A stretch of 64,000 nt of DNA from Spiribacter vilamensis (GTDB lineage Bacteria; Pseudomonadota; Gammaproteobacteria; Nitrococcales; Nitrococcaceae), in NCBI RefSeq assembly GCF_004217415.1, contig NZ_SHLI01000001.1, positions 186,001 through 250,000 on the forward strand, given 5' to 3'. The first letter of the stretch is position 1. Every line of letters starts with the position of its first letter. This document shows, piece by piece, positions 48,368-56,559 of the stretch. The position numbers were made by a program, and so were the translations under genes. The notes beneath the pieces are model-generated. The model saw only the letters and a list, made by a program, of their open reading frames with translations, made no database searches and was not told where the DNA came from.

Positions 48368-49126
48368 ATGCGTGCGCTGCATGAATGGTTTGCCACCCCG
48401 GCGGGGCAGGATCTCGCCGAACGTGAATCGCGGTTGCTGACACGGCGCCTGGCCGGATTGTACGCCCGGCGCGTCCTCCAGATCGGGGCCTACGGGGGCG
48501 GTGTCAGTCCGGCGGTATTCGGTAACGTCCGTCAGTGGGTGATGGACGACTTGCCGGGTGGGCCGATCGACCTGGAGGCGGACAGTCGAGTGATTCCGCT
48601 GGCATCGAGCAGCGTCGATGTGGTTATCCTGATCCACCAGCTGGAATTCAGTGGCGCTCCCCACCAGATCATCCGCGAGTCCGCCCGCGTCCTCGCGCCG
48701 GAGGGGCATCTCATGGTGCTGGGGTTCAACCCCTACAGCCTGTGGGGGCTGCGCCGCGTTATGTCGAGTAATGCCCGGACGCCGCCATGGTCGGGGCGTT
48801 ATCTTGCCGCCCGACGCGTTGCCGACTGGATGATGTTGCTGGGTATGGTGCCCCGGCGACCGGAGGGGCTGGCCGCTCTCCCGCCACCGCTGAGTCGCTG
48901 GTGGTTGCAGCGTCATCCCGACACGAACCATCGCCGGGAAGCGCTGGGGGCAGGCCTCAACTGGATGGGTGGCGTCAACCTGGTGATTGGCCAGAAGCGC
49001 GTCAATGGATCGGTGGATGCGCCCCGTCAGTGGCGACGCCGGTTTGAAATCATCCCCGGCGGTCTGACGCAGGCCGGTGCCGGGGCCACTCGAAATCGAA
49101 GGGAGAGCTGGCATGACGCCGGTTGA
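48368..49126 (+). CDS. Class I SAM-dependent methyltransferase, unknown substrate
   Basis: The 252-residue protein resembles the type 11 methyltransferases regularly found between gloB and rnhA in gammaproteobacteria. A SAM loop appears as [15 protein letters not shown] (less glycine-rich than usual), followed by [15 protein letters not shown] and [21 protein letters not shown]. Substrate unknown. GGGAGGAG precedes ATG 48368; the frame upstream to 48239 overlaps gloB. Confidence 0.85.
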   Translation: MRALHEWFATPAGQDLAERESRLLTRRLAGLYARRVLQIGAYGGGVSPAVFGNVRQWVMDDLPGGPIDLEADSRVIPLASSSVDVVILIHQLEFSGAPHQIIRESARVLAPEGHLMVLGFNPYSLWGLRRVMSSNARTPPWSGRYLAARRVADWMMLLGMVPRRPEGLAALPPPLSRWWLQRHPDTNHRREALGAGLNWMGGVNLVIGQKRVNGSVDAPRQWRRRFEIIPGGLTQAGAGATRNRRESWHDAG

Positions 49127-49559
49127 GATTTTCACGGACGGCGCCTGTCGGGGGAATCCCGGGGCAGGTGGCTGGGGTGTTCTGATCCGCTGGGACGGGG
49201 TAGAGAAGACCCTGCACGGTGGTGAGCGGGAGACCACGAACAACCGCATGGAGCTCATGGCGGCTATTCAGGCCCTGGAGGCACTCGGTCGGCCATCGTC
49301 GGTGGATCTCACGACCGATTCCCAGTATGTACGCAAGGGCATTACGGAGTGGATCGATGCCTGGAAGCGTCGTGGCTGGAAGACTGCCAGTCGCCAGCCG
49401 GTCAAGAATCGTGACCTGTGGGAGCGTCTGGATACGCTTTCGCAGCGTCATGAGATACGCTGGCACTGGGTGCGTGGCCACACCGGGCACGACGGTAATG
49501 AACGCGTCGATGATCTCGCCAACCAGGGGATCGACGAACTGGAAAGGGCGGCGGATTGA
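49113..49559 (+). CDS. rnhA: Ribonuclease HI
   Basis: The 148-residue enzyme has all four acidic residues: D in [13 protein letters not shown] in [14 protein letters not shown] in [10 protein letters not shown] and D in [12 protein letters not shown]. It degrades RNA in RNA-DNA hybrids. GAAGGGAGAG precedes ATG 49113, which overlaps the methyltransferase 3' end. The stop shares a base with dnaQ. Confidence 0.97.
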   Translation: MTPVEIFTDGACRGNPGAGGWGVLIRWDGVEKTLHGGERETTNNRMELMAAIQALEALGRPSSVDLTTDSQYVRKGITEWIDAWKRRGWKTASRQPVKNRDLWERLDTLSQRHEIRWHWVRGHTGHDGNERVDDLANQGIDELERAAD

Positions 49560-50287
49560 TGCGCCAGATCATTCTGGATACGGAAACCACCGGCCTCGAG
49601 CCGGAAAACGGTCACCGGATCATCGAGATCGGTTGCTACGAGGTCGAGCAGCGCCGGCCTACCGGGCGCCGCTTTCACGAATACATCAACCCCGACCGGG
49701 CGGTCGATCCCGAGGCGGTCGAAGTGCACGGGATTACCGATCGGTTCCTGATGGACAAGCCTCGTTTTGCGGACATCGCGCGGTCCTTTCTCGATTTCGT
49801 GGCCGACGCCGAGCTGATTATCCATAACGCGCTCTTCGATGTCGGCTTCCTCGACAGCGAACTGGGCCGGCTCGGTACCGACTGGGGCCGAATAGCGGAT
49901 CATTGCCGGGTGACCGACAGCCTGACGCTGGCCCGCCGGCGTCACCCCGGCCAGCGCAACAGCCTCGATGCCCTGTGCCGTCGCTATGCGATCGATAATA
50001 GCGGTCGCTCGCTCCACGGCGCCCTGCTCGACGCCGAGATCCTCGCCGAGGTGTACCTGGCAATGACCGGGGGGCAGGTGACCCTGCACCTTGGCGCCCG
50101 GGAGGAGGATGGCCCCGCGCAACGGATCGAGAGCGACCAGCCAGTCAGCGCCGACCGCCCACGGCTACGGGTCGTCGAGCCCACCGCGGCGGAAATCGCC
50201 GCCCATGCGTCATGGCTCGATCAGCTCGACCGCGAAAGCGACGGACGCTGCGTCTGGCGGGCACTGGACGGGGAGGCTCGAGGATGA
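49559..50287 (+). CDS. dnaQ: DNA polymerase III epsilon subunit (3'-5' proofreading exonuclease)
   Basis: The 242-residue DEDDh exonuclease shows ILDTETTGLEPENGHRIIEIG, HNALFDVGFLDSEL and the terminal HGALLDAEILAEVYLAMTGG motif, followed by a C-terminal polymerase-binding tail. It starts at the ATG overlapping the rnhA stop; in E. coli rnhA and dnaQ are divergent, here they are co-oriented. Stop overlaps the HAD gene as ATGA. Confidence 0.95.
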   Translation: MRQIILDTETTGLEPENGHRIIEIGCYEVEQRRPTGRRFHEYINPDRAVDPEAVEVHGITDRFLMDKPRFADIARSFLDFVADAELIIHNALFDVGFLDSELGRLGTDWGRIADHCRVTDSLTLARRRHPGQRNSLDALCRRYAIDNSGRSLHGALLDAEILAEVYLAMTGGQVTLHLGAREEDGPAQRIESDQPVSADRPRLRVVEPTAAEIAAHASWLDQLDRESDGRCVWRALDGEARG

Positions 50288-51021
50288 CGCGCCGGATGCT
50301 CCGGGCACCGATCGCCGCGGTGACGTTCGACCTCGATTTCACGCTCTGGGACCTGGACGGCGTGCTTCCGCATGCCGAGGCGGTCTGCCAGGGGTTGCTC
50401 GAGCAGCATTATCCGGCCGTTACCCAACACTTCGACGTTGCCGGAATGCGTGAACTGCGTAACCGGATCGCCGCCGAGCGCCCCGAGCTCGCGCATGATG
50501 TAACGGCACTGCGCCGCGCCGGCCTGCGTCGCGCCGGCGAGCAGGCGGGGTACGCCGGCGATGCGCTTGAGGCGCTGGTAGAGGAGGCCTTCGAGGTTTT
50601 CCTCGAGGCCCGTCACGCGGTCAGGCTCTACCCCGATACGCTGCCGATGCTGCGGGCCCTCCAGGGCCGTGTCGCGGTGGGTGCCATCACCAACGGCAAC
50701 GCCGAGATCGCCCGCATCGGGCTGGACGGGTATTTCGATTTCGCGCTCTCGGCAGTCGAGCTGGGTGCGGCCAAGCCCTCGCACCTGGTCTTCGATACGG
50801 CGGCAGGCCGGGCCGGCGTCCCGGCCGGGCAGATCGTTCATGTCGGTGACGATGTCCATAGCGACGTCTACGGCGCAGCGGAGAATGGTATGCAGGCGGT
50901 CTGGCTCAATCGGGACAACGCGGTCTGGCCGGAGGATGTACCCCGTGTGTCGCACACTCCGGTGTCTACGCTGGCGGAGCTCGAGGGCATGTTGCTCGGG
51001 CTGATTCGGGAGTCGATTTAA
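50284..51021 (+). CDS. HAD-superfamily hydrolase (YigB/YjjG-like)
   Basis: The 245-residue protein shows HAD motif I FDLDFTLWDLD, motif II ITNGNAEIARIG, motif III lysine in AAKPSHLVFD and motif IV HVGDDVHSDVYGAAENGM, with a helical cap between I and II. Members dephosphorylate sugar phosphates, FMN or nucleotides; the substrate cannot be assigned. It overlaps dnaQ by four bases and the next gene by one. Confidence 0.85.
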   Translation: MTRRMLRAPIAAVTFDLDFTLWDLDGVLPHAEAVCQGLLEQHYPAVTQHFDVAGMRELRNRIAAERPELAHDVTALRRAGLRRAGEQAGYAGDALEALVEEAFEVFLEARHAVRLYPDTLPMLRALQGRVAVGAITNGNAEIARIGLDGYFDFALSAVELGAAKPSHLVFDTAAGRAGVPAGQIVHVGDDVHSDVYGAAENGMQAVWLNRDNAVWPEDVPRVSHTPVSTLAELEGMLLGLIRESI

Positions 51022-51803
51022 TGACGGAGGCTGTCCCCGGGTTCGGGTTGATCGTAATCGGTGATGAGCTGCTGTCCGGCAAGCGCATGGACAAGCATTT
51101 TCCCCACCTGCTGGGGCTGCTGGCGGAGCGAGGTCTCGAGCTGCGCTGGGTGAGAATGATCAGCGACGAGCCGGCACTGATTACCCGTACGCTGGAGGAA
51201 ACACTGGCGAGTGGTGACGTCGTGTTCAGCTGTGGAGGTATCGGGGCGACTCCCGACGATCGGACGCGTCAGTGCGCAGCCGCGGCACTCGGCCGATCAT
51301 TGAGCTTCCATCCCGAGGGGGTCGCGATACTCGAGGAGCGCTTTGGCCGACCGGTTGAGCCTGCGCATCGACTCCAGCTGGTGGAATTCCCCGAGGGGGC
51401 GGATCTGATCCCCAACCCGGTCAACCAGGTGCCGGGGTTCAGCGCTGCTCATCACCATTTCATGCCGGGCTTTCCGAGTATGGCCTGGCCGATGATGGCC
51501 TGGGTGCTCGACCACCACTATGCGCATTTTCAGGACGCCGAGCGGCTGGCGGAACAGGCTATCGCCGTCGACGGTGCCCGCGAGAGCGACATGATCCCGT
51601 TGCTCGAGCGCTTTGAGCATGACTACCCCGATCTGCGTCTGTCCTGCTTGCCGACGCTGCGTGGCGAGGGCTTCTCCCTGGAGCTGGGGCTCCGGGGTGC
51701 CCCGGCGGCGGTGGAAAAGGCCATGGACGCGCTGCGCGAGGCCGTCGCAGCGATGGGCTTCGAGTGGCGAGTGGTAGCGGTCGATGGTTCCGGCGGCGAC
51801 TGA
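51021..51803 (+). CDS. CinA N-terminal-like (molybdopterin-binding fold, COG1058) protein
   Basis: The 260-residue protein has the MoaB/Mog-like fold: IVIGDELLSGKRMDKHF at the start and VFSCGGIGATPDDRTRQ at about 68-84, the signature of the CinA N-terminal family, which includes NMN/ADP-ribose hydrolases. The C-terminal nicotinamide-nucleotide amidase domain of full CinA is absent. Actual substrate unknown. The next gene starts 20 bases before its stop. Confidence 0.85.
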   Translation: MTEAVPGFGLIVIGDELLSGKRMDKHFPHLLGLLAERGLELRWVRMISDEPALITRTLEETLASGDVVFSCGGIGATPDDRTRQCAAAALGRSLSFHPEGVAILEERFGRPVEPAHRLQLVEFPEGADLIPNPVNQVPGFSAAHHHFMPGFPSMAWPMMAWVLDHHYAHFQDAERLAEQAIAVDGARESDMIPLLERFEHDYPDLRLSCLPTLRGEGFSLELGLRGAPAAVEKAMDALREAVAAMGFEWRVVAVDGSGGD

Positions 51804-52938
51804 GCGGTCGCTCCGCGGCTGGCAGCGTCACGCTCTCCAGACCCTGGTGATCGTGATACTGATGGTGATCGCGCCACTGGTAGGTGTGGCGATCGTTAAC
51901 GGCGATCCGGGGGCGTATCTGCGCTTTCCGCCGCGCCCCCTCGAGCCTGCGCCCGGCAGTTTCGTACCGGTCGCCTTTGCGCTCTACGCGATCCTGATCG
52001 TTGGTACCCTGCTGCCGTTCATCATCCGGATCCTGCGGGCCAATGCCCGGCACCGGGTCCGGGCACCGTCGTCACCGTCATCGTCGCGATTACCGTTTCC
52101 GCGCTGGGGATGGGTTTCGCTGATCGTGCTTGGCGTCTTCTGGGTGATCGCCTGGGTCCCCGTTCCGGGGCTGGAGATGGTGCGTCGACTCAGTTTTACG
52201 CCGCTATGGGTGGCTTATGTCGGTGTGGTCAGCGCCTGGATCCAGCACCGCGGTGGTCGGGTGCTGCTCATCGAGCAGCCATGGCGATTCCTTGCGCTTT
52301 TCCCGGCCAGCGCGCTGTTCTGGTATCTCTTCGAGTACCTCAACCAGTTCACCGGCAACTGGATCTATATCGGTACGGGTGTGGCCGAGCACGATGCCCT
52401 GAACTGGTTCCTGCGCTCAGCGCTGCCGTTCAGCACCGTGCTGCCGGCGGTGCTGGTTACCCGGGATCTGTTCGCGACCTGGCCGTCGCTCTCCCGCGGC
52501 CTGGACCAATTCATCCGGCTGCGGCCAGCGCGGCCGGAAGGCACCGCCAAAGCGGTGCTGGTGGCCGGCGTGCTCGGACTGGTGGCTATCGCCCTGCGGC
52601 CCGATTCATTTTATGCCCTGGTCTGGGTCGCGCCTCCGTTGCTGATCGTGGCTATCCAGGGGGCGTTTGGCGAGCGTCATCTTTTCAGTGGCGTCGCATC
52701 GGGAAACTGGCGTGACCCCTGGCTCGCCGTGCTCGCTGCGCTGTTCTGCGGTTTCTGCTGGGAGCTCTGGAATATCTTCAGCCTGGCTCGCTGGACGTAC
52801 CACATCCCCAATGCCCAGATCCTGCACGTCTTCGAGATGCCGCTGCTAGGGTATGCCGGCTATCTGCCGTTCGGGCTGACCTGTGTCGTGGCGGCGCAGT
52901 TGCTGACCGGAACCGATCCGCGCGCCCGAACGCACTGA
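51784..52938 (+). CDS. Unrecognised ten-helix membrane protein with a duplicated motif
   Basis: The 384-residue protein has about ten hydrophobic segments (roughly 17-38, 60-84, 107-126, 137-156, 169-187, 212-230, 257-271, 276-295, 310-330, 352-374). I do not recognise the family. A motif E-x2-N-x-F-x(3-4)-W-x-Y appears twice, E184-N187-F189-W193-Y195 and E327-N330-F332-W337-Y339, in equivalent membrane-edge positions, suggesting an internal duplication. A serine/arginine-rich loop lies at about 88-103. It overlaps the CinA-like gene by 20 bases and may be co-expressed with it; no function is proposed. Confidence 0.75.
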   Translation: MVPAATERSLRGWQRHALQTLVIVILMVIAPLVGVAIVNGDPGAYLRFPPRPLEPAPGSFVPVAFALYAILIVGTLLPFIIRILRANARHRVRAPSSPSSSRLPFPRWGWVSLIVLGVFWVIAWVPVPGLEMVRRLSFTPLWVAYVGVVSAWIQHRGGRVLLIEQPWRFLALFPASALFWYLFEYLNQFTGNWIYIGTGVAEHDALNWFLRSALPFSTVLPAVLVTRDLFATWPSLSRGLDQFIRLRPARPEGTAKAVLVAGVLGLVAIALRPDSFYALVWVAPPLLIVAIQGAFGERHLFSGVASGNWRDPWLAVLAALFCGFCWELWNIFSLARWTYHIPNAQILHVFEMPLLGYAGYLPFGLTCVVAAQLLTGTDPRARTH

Positions 52939-52961
52939 AGCCCAGGCAAGGGAGGTCCGCC

Positions 52962-53153
52962 ATGAGTGACTATCGTCGACGCAGTCACGCAACATTCGCG
53001 CTTCTCGCCGTCGCTATCGTGCTTGCCTATCTCGTGCCCTACGGGCCACTTCGGGGGGTGGCACTGTGGCAGGGCGCGTTTCTTTTCTGGATGGTCTTCG
53101 GCGTCGTCGTGATCGTTCTGATTGGCCGGCTCGTAGCGGACTGGCGGCCATGA
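52962..53153 (+). CDS. 63-residue two-helix membrane protein paired with a sodium:solute symporter
   Basis: The product has a basic start (MSDYRRRSHATF) and two hydrophobic helices (about residues 12-29 and 36-56). GGGAGG lies upstream of the ATG and its TGA overlaps the symporter start as ATGA. Small two-helix proteins next to SSS symporters (such as YhdT beside PanF) are known partners; this assignment rests on size and position, not on clear sequence identity. Confidence 0.75.
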   Translation: MSDYRRRSHATFALLAVAIVLAYLVPYGPLRGVALWQGAFLFWMVFGVVVIVLIGRLVADWRP

Positions 53154-54616
53154 CGGCAGGGATTGTCACGGCGCTGGTCCTGTATGCGCTCATCGGCCTG
53201 GGTATTGCGTTCGCCGCCCGCCAGGGCCTTGGCGCCGGGGCCGCAGAGTACTACCTGGCGGGACGCCGGGCGGGCGGTGTGATCTCGGCCCTCAGCTACG
53301 GAGCGACGACCTACAGTGCCTTCATGATGATCGGCCTCGCCGGGCTGACCTATGCCGGTGGCGTCGGCGCGCTCGGCTTCGAGCTTGTCTACCTCGCCGG
53401 GCTCGGCCTGGTGGCGATCTTCGGCCCGCGCTTCTGGCTTGCGAGCCGTGCGTTCGGTTTCATTACCCCGGCGGAAATGCTCAGCTATCGCTATGACAGC
53501 CGGCTGGTCGGCGGCGTCATGGCGCTTACCGCCTGCGTGTTCCTGGTGCCCTACAGCGCGGTTCAGCTGATGGGGATCGGTTACCTGGTATCGGGGGTGA
53601 CCGATAATGCCATCAGCTTCCAGCAGGGCATCCTGATCGGGGCGTCGCTTGCACTCATCTGGACGCTCGCTGCGGGGATGCGCTCGGTGCTCTGGACCGA
53701 CGCACTGCAGGTCGTCGTGATGCTGATCACCAGTCTTGTCGCCGTGGGGTTCGTGGTGGCGGCCCTGGGGGGACCGGGGGCTTTCCTCGAGTCGACCACA
53801 GCGAGCCACGGCGACTGGCTGAGTGTCCCCGGGCCGGGGCTGTTCAGCCTCACGACCTTCATCGGCCTGACCCTGCCGTGGTTTTTCTTCTCCATCAGTA
53901 ACCCCCAGGTCAGTCAGCGCCTGTTTACCACGGCCTCCATCGGCGCGATGCGCACCATGCTCATGGGGTTCCTGGTGCTGGGATTCGTCTACACCCTGAT
54001 CTCGGTGACCTGGGGGTTTTCCGCGCTGCAGCTGGTGCCGGATCTGGACCAGGCCGATCTCGCGACACCACGGCTCCTGGCTACCGGTGCCGTACCGGCG
54101 CCGGTGGCGATCGTGCTGGTGGTGGGTATCATCGCAGCGGCGGTTTCGACGGTGGATTCCATCCTGCTGAGCCTCTCGTCGCTAGTGGCCCGCGATATCT
54201 ACCGTCCCCTCGCGCCGCGCGGTGGTCGCGAAATGCTTGCCGGACAGGCAGTGATGCTGGTTATTACCGTGCTCGCGATTCTTTTCGCACGGCTGCAGCT
54301 GGATCTGATAACGGTCCTCTCCGTCGCCGCCTCATCCGGGTTACTGGTAACCGTGCCAGCCATTGTGGGCTGCTTTTTCTGGCGCCGTGGAACCGCCCCT
54401 GGCGCGATTGCCAGCATGGTCGGTGCCGGTGTCACGGTCACCTGGCTGCAGGTAACCGGCATCGACCCGCTGGGTATCCCGGCATCGGTCTGTGGCGGTT
54501 TGCTCGCGGTTGGCCTGTTCGTTGTCGTCAGCGGCGTTACTGCGACCCCGGCGCAGCGCGCTGACGCCTTCCTCGAACCCGTGACACGGGGGCTCGCCCG
54601 GCACCGGATCCGCTAG
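53150..54616 (+). CDS. Sodium:solute symporter (SSS family)
   Basis: The 488-residue protein has about 13 membrane helices. Family markers are YYLAGRRAGGVISALSYGATTYSAFMMIG (starting about residue 38), GFITPAEMLSYRYDSR, GMRSVLWTDALQVVVM and AAVSTVDSILLSLSSLVARDIY, the last containing the conserved sodium-site serines. The solute cannot be assigned; pantothenate, proline or a carboxylate are all possible. It ends one base before the CHI-like gene on the other strand. Confidence 0.9.
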   Translation: MTAGIVTALVLYALIGLGIAFAARQGLGAGAAEYYLAGRRAGGVISALSYGATTYSAFMMIGLAGLTYAGGVGALGFELVYLAGLGLVAIFGPRFWLASRAFGFITPAEMLSYRYDSRLVGGVMALTACVFLVPYSAVQLMGIGYLVSGVTDNAISFQQGILIGASLALIWTLAAGMRSVLWTDALQVVVMLITSLVAVGFVVAALGGPGAFLESTTASHGDWLSVPGPGLFSLTTFIGLTLPWFFFSISNPQVSQRLFTTASIGAMRTMLMGFLVLGFVYTLISVTWGFSALQLVPDLDQADLATPRLLATGAVPAPVAIVLVVGIIAAAVSTVDSILLSLSSLVARDIYRPLAPRGGREMLAGQAVMLVITVLAILFARLQLDLITVLSVAASSGLLVTVPAIVGCFFWRRGTAPGAIASMVGAGVTVTWLQVTGIDPLGIPASVCGGLLAVGLFVVVSGVTATPAQRADAFLEPVTRGLARHRIR

Positions 54617-55207
54617 TCAGTCCGCTGATGTATCGTTGACGTCGGTGAGCAGGCCATCCCGTAGCCGCGTTGACAGCGGGTTGTCTGCGTCCAGCCAGAT
54701 GCCGAAGTAGGCGGCGGCGAATGCCTCGCCTTCCACCTGACCGACCGGTTCACCGTTGAAGGATAGTCGTGTGCCCTCACCGGGGACGTATTCCATACGG
54801 TAGCGATCGCCATCGCTAACCGCCTGGAACAGGGAGTGGAAGCGCTCGATCTTTGGCTGCAGTTCATCCCGTTCCGAAGCGCTGAGTTGTTCGGCCAGCT
54901 TGGTGTTTGCCCCGCGGATGATGTCGTCGGCGCTTATGTCGTGGAAATACTCGATTTCCAGGCGCCGGGGCGTGTCCGCCGCCAGAACTTCGGTGCTGGA
55001 CGTATTCGGCGGGAGGTAGAGGCCGGCGGCATAGACAGTGAAGACGATTCTGTATTTCACGATGCCGGTCCCGGTCAGTTCGAGACGCTCGCCGTCCAGA
55101 TCAATCCGCTCCTCGAAACGCGCGCCTTTCTCCACCACCGCGGCGTTCGCGGCGGACGTCAGACCCAGGGTCAGCATCATGAGGGTGGCCAGGAGGATTC
55201 TAGCCAT
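54617..55207 (-). CDS. Periplasmic chalcone isomerase-fold protein
   Basis: The 196-residue protein has a signal peptide (about 1-22, cleaved near AANA|AVV) and a domain like bacterial CHI-like proteins: YRIVFTVYAAGLYLP, EIEYFHDISADDIIRGAN and RLSFNGEPVGQVEGEAFAAAYFGIWL. Bacterial members have no shown isomerase activity. ATG 55207 has AGGA nine bases upstream. It overlaps the DUF3833 gene by eight bases and probably forms a two-gene unit with it. Confidence 0.85.
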   Translation of the reverse strand: MARILLATLMMLTLGLTSAANAAVVEKGARFEERIDLDGERLELTGTGIVKYRIVFTVYAAGLYLPPNTSSTEVLAADTPRRLEIEYFHDISADDIIRGANTKLAEQLSASERDELQPKIERFHSLFQAVSDGDRYRMEYVPGEGTRLSFNGEPVGQVEGEAFAAAYFGIWLDADNPLSTRLRDGLLTDVNDTSAD

Positions 55208-55766
55208 TGCCGTCATTCCTGTTGGCATCGTCGCGGCGGAAGAAAAGGGTGACCGTACCGACCCGGAAGCCGAACTTGCTGACCTCCGCGGTATTGATGA
55301 GGGTGTCCTCGTCGCTCAGGTACATCCAGTCATCGAATTGAACATTCCAGGTGCGATCACCGACCTCGAGGGCAAGGGTGTACTGCCAGTTGAGGGCGTT
55401 GCCGTAACGCTTGCCTTCGGCGACACCCACCACGTCGCCGGCGGTCCCCTCGTAGGTGTGCTCGTCGATGCGCTCGATTTCCCAGACTCGACGGTCGGTC
55501 TCGCCGTCCGCGTAGGTGAATCGCTCGTCGAGGGTGATGCGGTCGCCTTCGACGGTGCCCTCGATGTCCACCGTAAACCGACGTTTCACCTCGCCACTAC
55601 GTGACTGGAACATTCCCCAGGCCTTCACGTCGCCGTCGAAATAGTCTTCGATCCGGAATTCCGGGGTCTGACCGGCATAATCCTCGGGTGAGACGCCTGC
55701 GCAGCCGGTCAGTGCCAGTGTGGTTGCCGTTATCAGACTCAGTGCCAGCAAACGCAGACGCGACAT
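55200..55766 (-). CDS. DUF3833 lipoprotein
   Basis: The 188-residue protein has a lipobox LTGC near residues 19-22, then the DUF3833 pattern: YFDGDVKAWGMFQSRSGEVKRRFTVDIEG and the terminal FGFRVGTVTLFFRR. Function unknown; a lipocalin-like outer-membrane lipoprotein is plausible. GGAGGT precedes the ATG. It lies next to the CHI-like gene, a pairing that suggests a shared envelope role. Confidence 0.87.
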   Translation of the reverse strand: MSRLRLLALSLITATTLALTGCAGVSPEDYAGQTPEFRIEDYFDGDVKAWGMFQSRSGEVKRRFTVDIEGTVEGDRITLDERFTYADGETDRRVWEIERIDEHTYEGTAGDVVGVAEGKRYGNALNWQYTLALEVGDRTWNVQFDDWMYLSDEDTLINTAEVSKFGFRVGTVTLFFRRDDANRNDGNG

Positions 55767-55854
55767 CGAAACCTCCGGAATACGCGATGATCGATTGGGT
55801 GTTATATCCTTCGACTTTATCATGATCGCGGAATTCTCAACGCCGGGGTGAACC

Positions 55855-56559
55855 ATGTCGGATGAATCGACTCTCGAGGATCTCGCCGCCAGCGCAGAGG
55901 TGGTTGTCTTTCACTCAACCGTTACGGATCTGGGCGGCCTCGATGAGCTGCTGGAGGCCTCCGGCCGGGACTGGCGCGCCATCGAGATGGGTATGGGATC
56001 GGCGGAGAATCGTGAGCGGTTCGCGGGTCTCAAGGCGCTCACCGGGTCGGCGACGCTGCCACAGGTCTTTATTGAGGGACGCTTTGTCGGTGGCCTGCGC
56101 GAAGCGATTGCGCGGATCGATACCCCGCAGAGCCATCCGGTCGCGGCGAACTGGATGGGCTATCTCGGCCTGCTGCCATTCGCGGCGACGGCCGCTGGCC
56201 CGTGGCTCGGGCTGGCGTGGACGCTGGAATGGCTGCTCGCCTACGGCGCGGTCATCCTTTCGTTCATCGGCGCAATTCACTGGGGGCTCGCCATGGGGCA
56301 GCACAACCCGGCGCCGGCCTCATTCCATGCCTCGGTCATCCCCGCGCTGGCGGGATGGATTGCCCTGGGTCTGCCAACCCTGATCGCGCTGCCACTCCTC
56401 GCGGCCGGCTTCATTGCCTGGCGATTCTGGGAGTTTCGCTATGCCACGGTGACCATGCCGCGCTGGTTTCGACGCCTGCGCACGGTCCTGACGCTGGGGG
56501 CCGTGGCCGGGCTGCTTGGCGGCTGGCTCGCGATACTGCCGTCTACAGGTACGGCGTAA
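55855..56559 (+). CDS. Cysteine-free glutaredoxin-like domain fused to DUF3429 membrane domain
   Basis: The 234-residue protein begins with a thioredoxin-fold domain (about 1-90): VVVFHSTVTDLGG where a CxxC/CGFS site would be, and retains the cis-proline loop TLPQVFIEGRFVGG. No cysteine occurs anywhere in the protein, so it cannot be a redox enzyme. The C-terminal part (about 97-234) has four to five membrane helices including IGAIHWGLAMGQ, the DUF3429 hallmark. Its 3' end overlaps cls by 17 bases. Function unknown. Confidence 0.8.
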   Translation: MSDESTLEDLAASAEVVVFHSTVTDLGGLDELLEASGRDWRAIEMGMGSAENRERFAGLKALTGSATLPQVFIEGRFVGGLREAIARIDTPQSHPVAANWMGYLGLLPFAATAAGPWLGLAWTLEWLLAYGAVILSFIGAIHWGLAMGQHNPAPASFHASVIPALAGWIALGLPTLIALPLLAAGFIAWRFWEFRYATVTMPRWFRRLRTVLTLGAVAGLLGGWLAILPSTGTA

